The notes below the pieces were generated by a model. That model had not been told where the DNA came from. It saw nothing but the letters and a program-made list of their open reading frames with translations, and did no database searches. Below are positions 63,876-64,000 of a DNA stretch of 64,000 bases, piece by piece; position 1 is the first letter of the stretch, and each line of letters begins with the position of its first letter. The position numbers were made by a program, and so were the translations under genes. Location of the stretch: positions 19,182-83,181 of the forward strand of contig NZ_JAIWPU010000034.1 in assembly GCF_021191705.1 (NCBI RefSeq). The letters are read 5' to 3'. The stretch comes from Proluteimonas flavola. Lineage in GTDB: Bacteria > Pseudomonadota > Gammaproteobacteria > Xanthomonadales > Xanthomonadaceae.

Positions 63876-64000
63876 GGAGCGTGGGCGGCAGAAATGTTCG
63901 AGGCGAAAAGTTCGCTGCACGAGGCCAGATTTGACCAGCTTCGCTGTTGCAGAGCATTTCGCCGGTTTGCAGGCTCGTAGTGGTGCTACGGGCCAAAAAC
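63874..64000. mobile_element. MITE family A, second copy, running off the window end
   Basis: From its TA onward, all 127 visible bases are identical to 41569-41695. It begins at the very TA that bounds the family B element, so the two share a junction dinucleotide. Confidence 0.92.

Overview
The window is a high-GC (close to 70%) chromosomal segment whose gene content and synteny fit a Xanthomonadaceae/Lysobacteraceae bacterium (Lysobacter, Luteimonas or a close relative). The reasons are a split methionine synthase behind an ArsR-methyltransferase regulator, a large NAD-dependent glutamate dehydrogenase, the sucA-sucB-lpd order, RoxA, a GntR (YtrA)-ABC operon with YggN-like proteins, and inverted repeats of the kinds common in that family. 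The family call is inferred from recognition only. No rRNA, tRNA or CRISPR was seen.

Region 1 (1-10970, minus strand) reads as one long operon. Its order is phasin, P2-type cation ATPase, tandem universal stress protein, MaoC-phosphotransacetylase fusion, Cu+-type P1B ATPase, acetate kinase, two very small genes (one apparently frameshifted) and a phosphoketolase-like ThDP enzyme cut by the window edge. Most junctions overlap by 4 nt. A perfect FNR/ANR box (TTGAT-N4-ATCAA) lies about 150 nt upstream of the first gene. Together this suggests an oxygen-limitation module that makes ATP through acetyl phosphate and links to polyhydroxyalkanoate and cation/copper homeostasis.

Region 2 (11239-23606, minus) holds housekeeping and metabolic genes: a DUF2383 protein, a secreted S9 peptidase, a spermidine-synthase-like protein, a 5'-nucleotidase, NAD kinase, NAD-glutamate dehydrogenase and an acyl-CoA dehydrogenase. 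Region 3 (23803-28923, plus) is a SahR-like regulator translationally coupled to a two-gene metH. A palindromic operator sits on its promoter, an extreme G/C hairpin separates the two metH genes, and a repeat lies in frame inside the second. Region 4 (29008-34685) has an amidohydrolase lipoprotein, an outer-membrane protein, a DUF2058 protein, slyX, two tandem FKBPs and a glutathione peroxidase. Region 5 (34751-39806, plus) is a GntR/YtrA-ABC exporter-envelope protein operon with an autoregulatory-looking promoter.

Region 6 (about 40660-43925) is an accessory patch: a lower-GC hydrolase, a 188-bp MITE, a CSS-EAL c-di-GMP phosphodiesterase and a decayed IS630 transposase. It is followed by a 1398-aa SNF2 helicase whose stop codon abuts a second MITE family. 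Region 7 (48223-63639) carries a secreted hydrolase, divergent fumC/purB, a VOC protein, roxA with a GNAT gene, sucA-sucB-lpd, a LOG-family protein, a GIY-YIG protein, an AcuI-like reductase and a single-domain response regulator. The window ends in two abutting MITEs, one identical over 127 nt to the copy in region 6. The MITE insertions sit at CTAG (or TA) sites, the target of IS630-type transposases, and two of them coincide with TAG stop codons.
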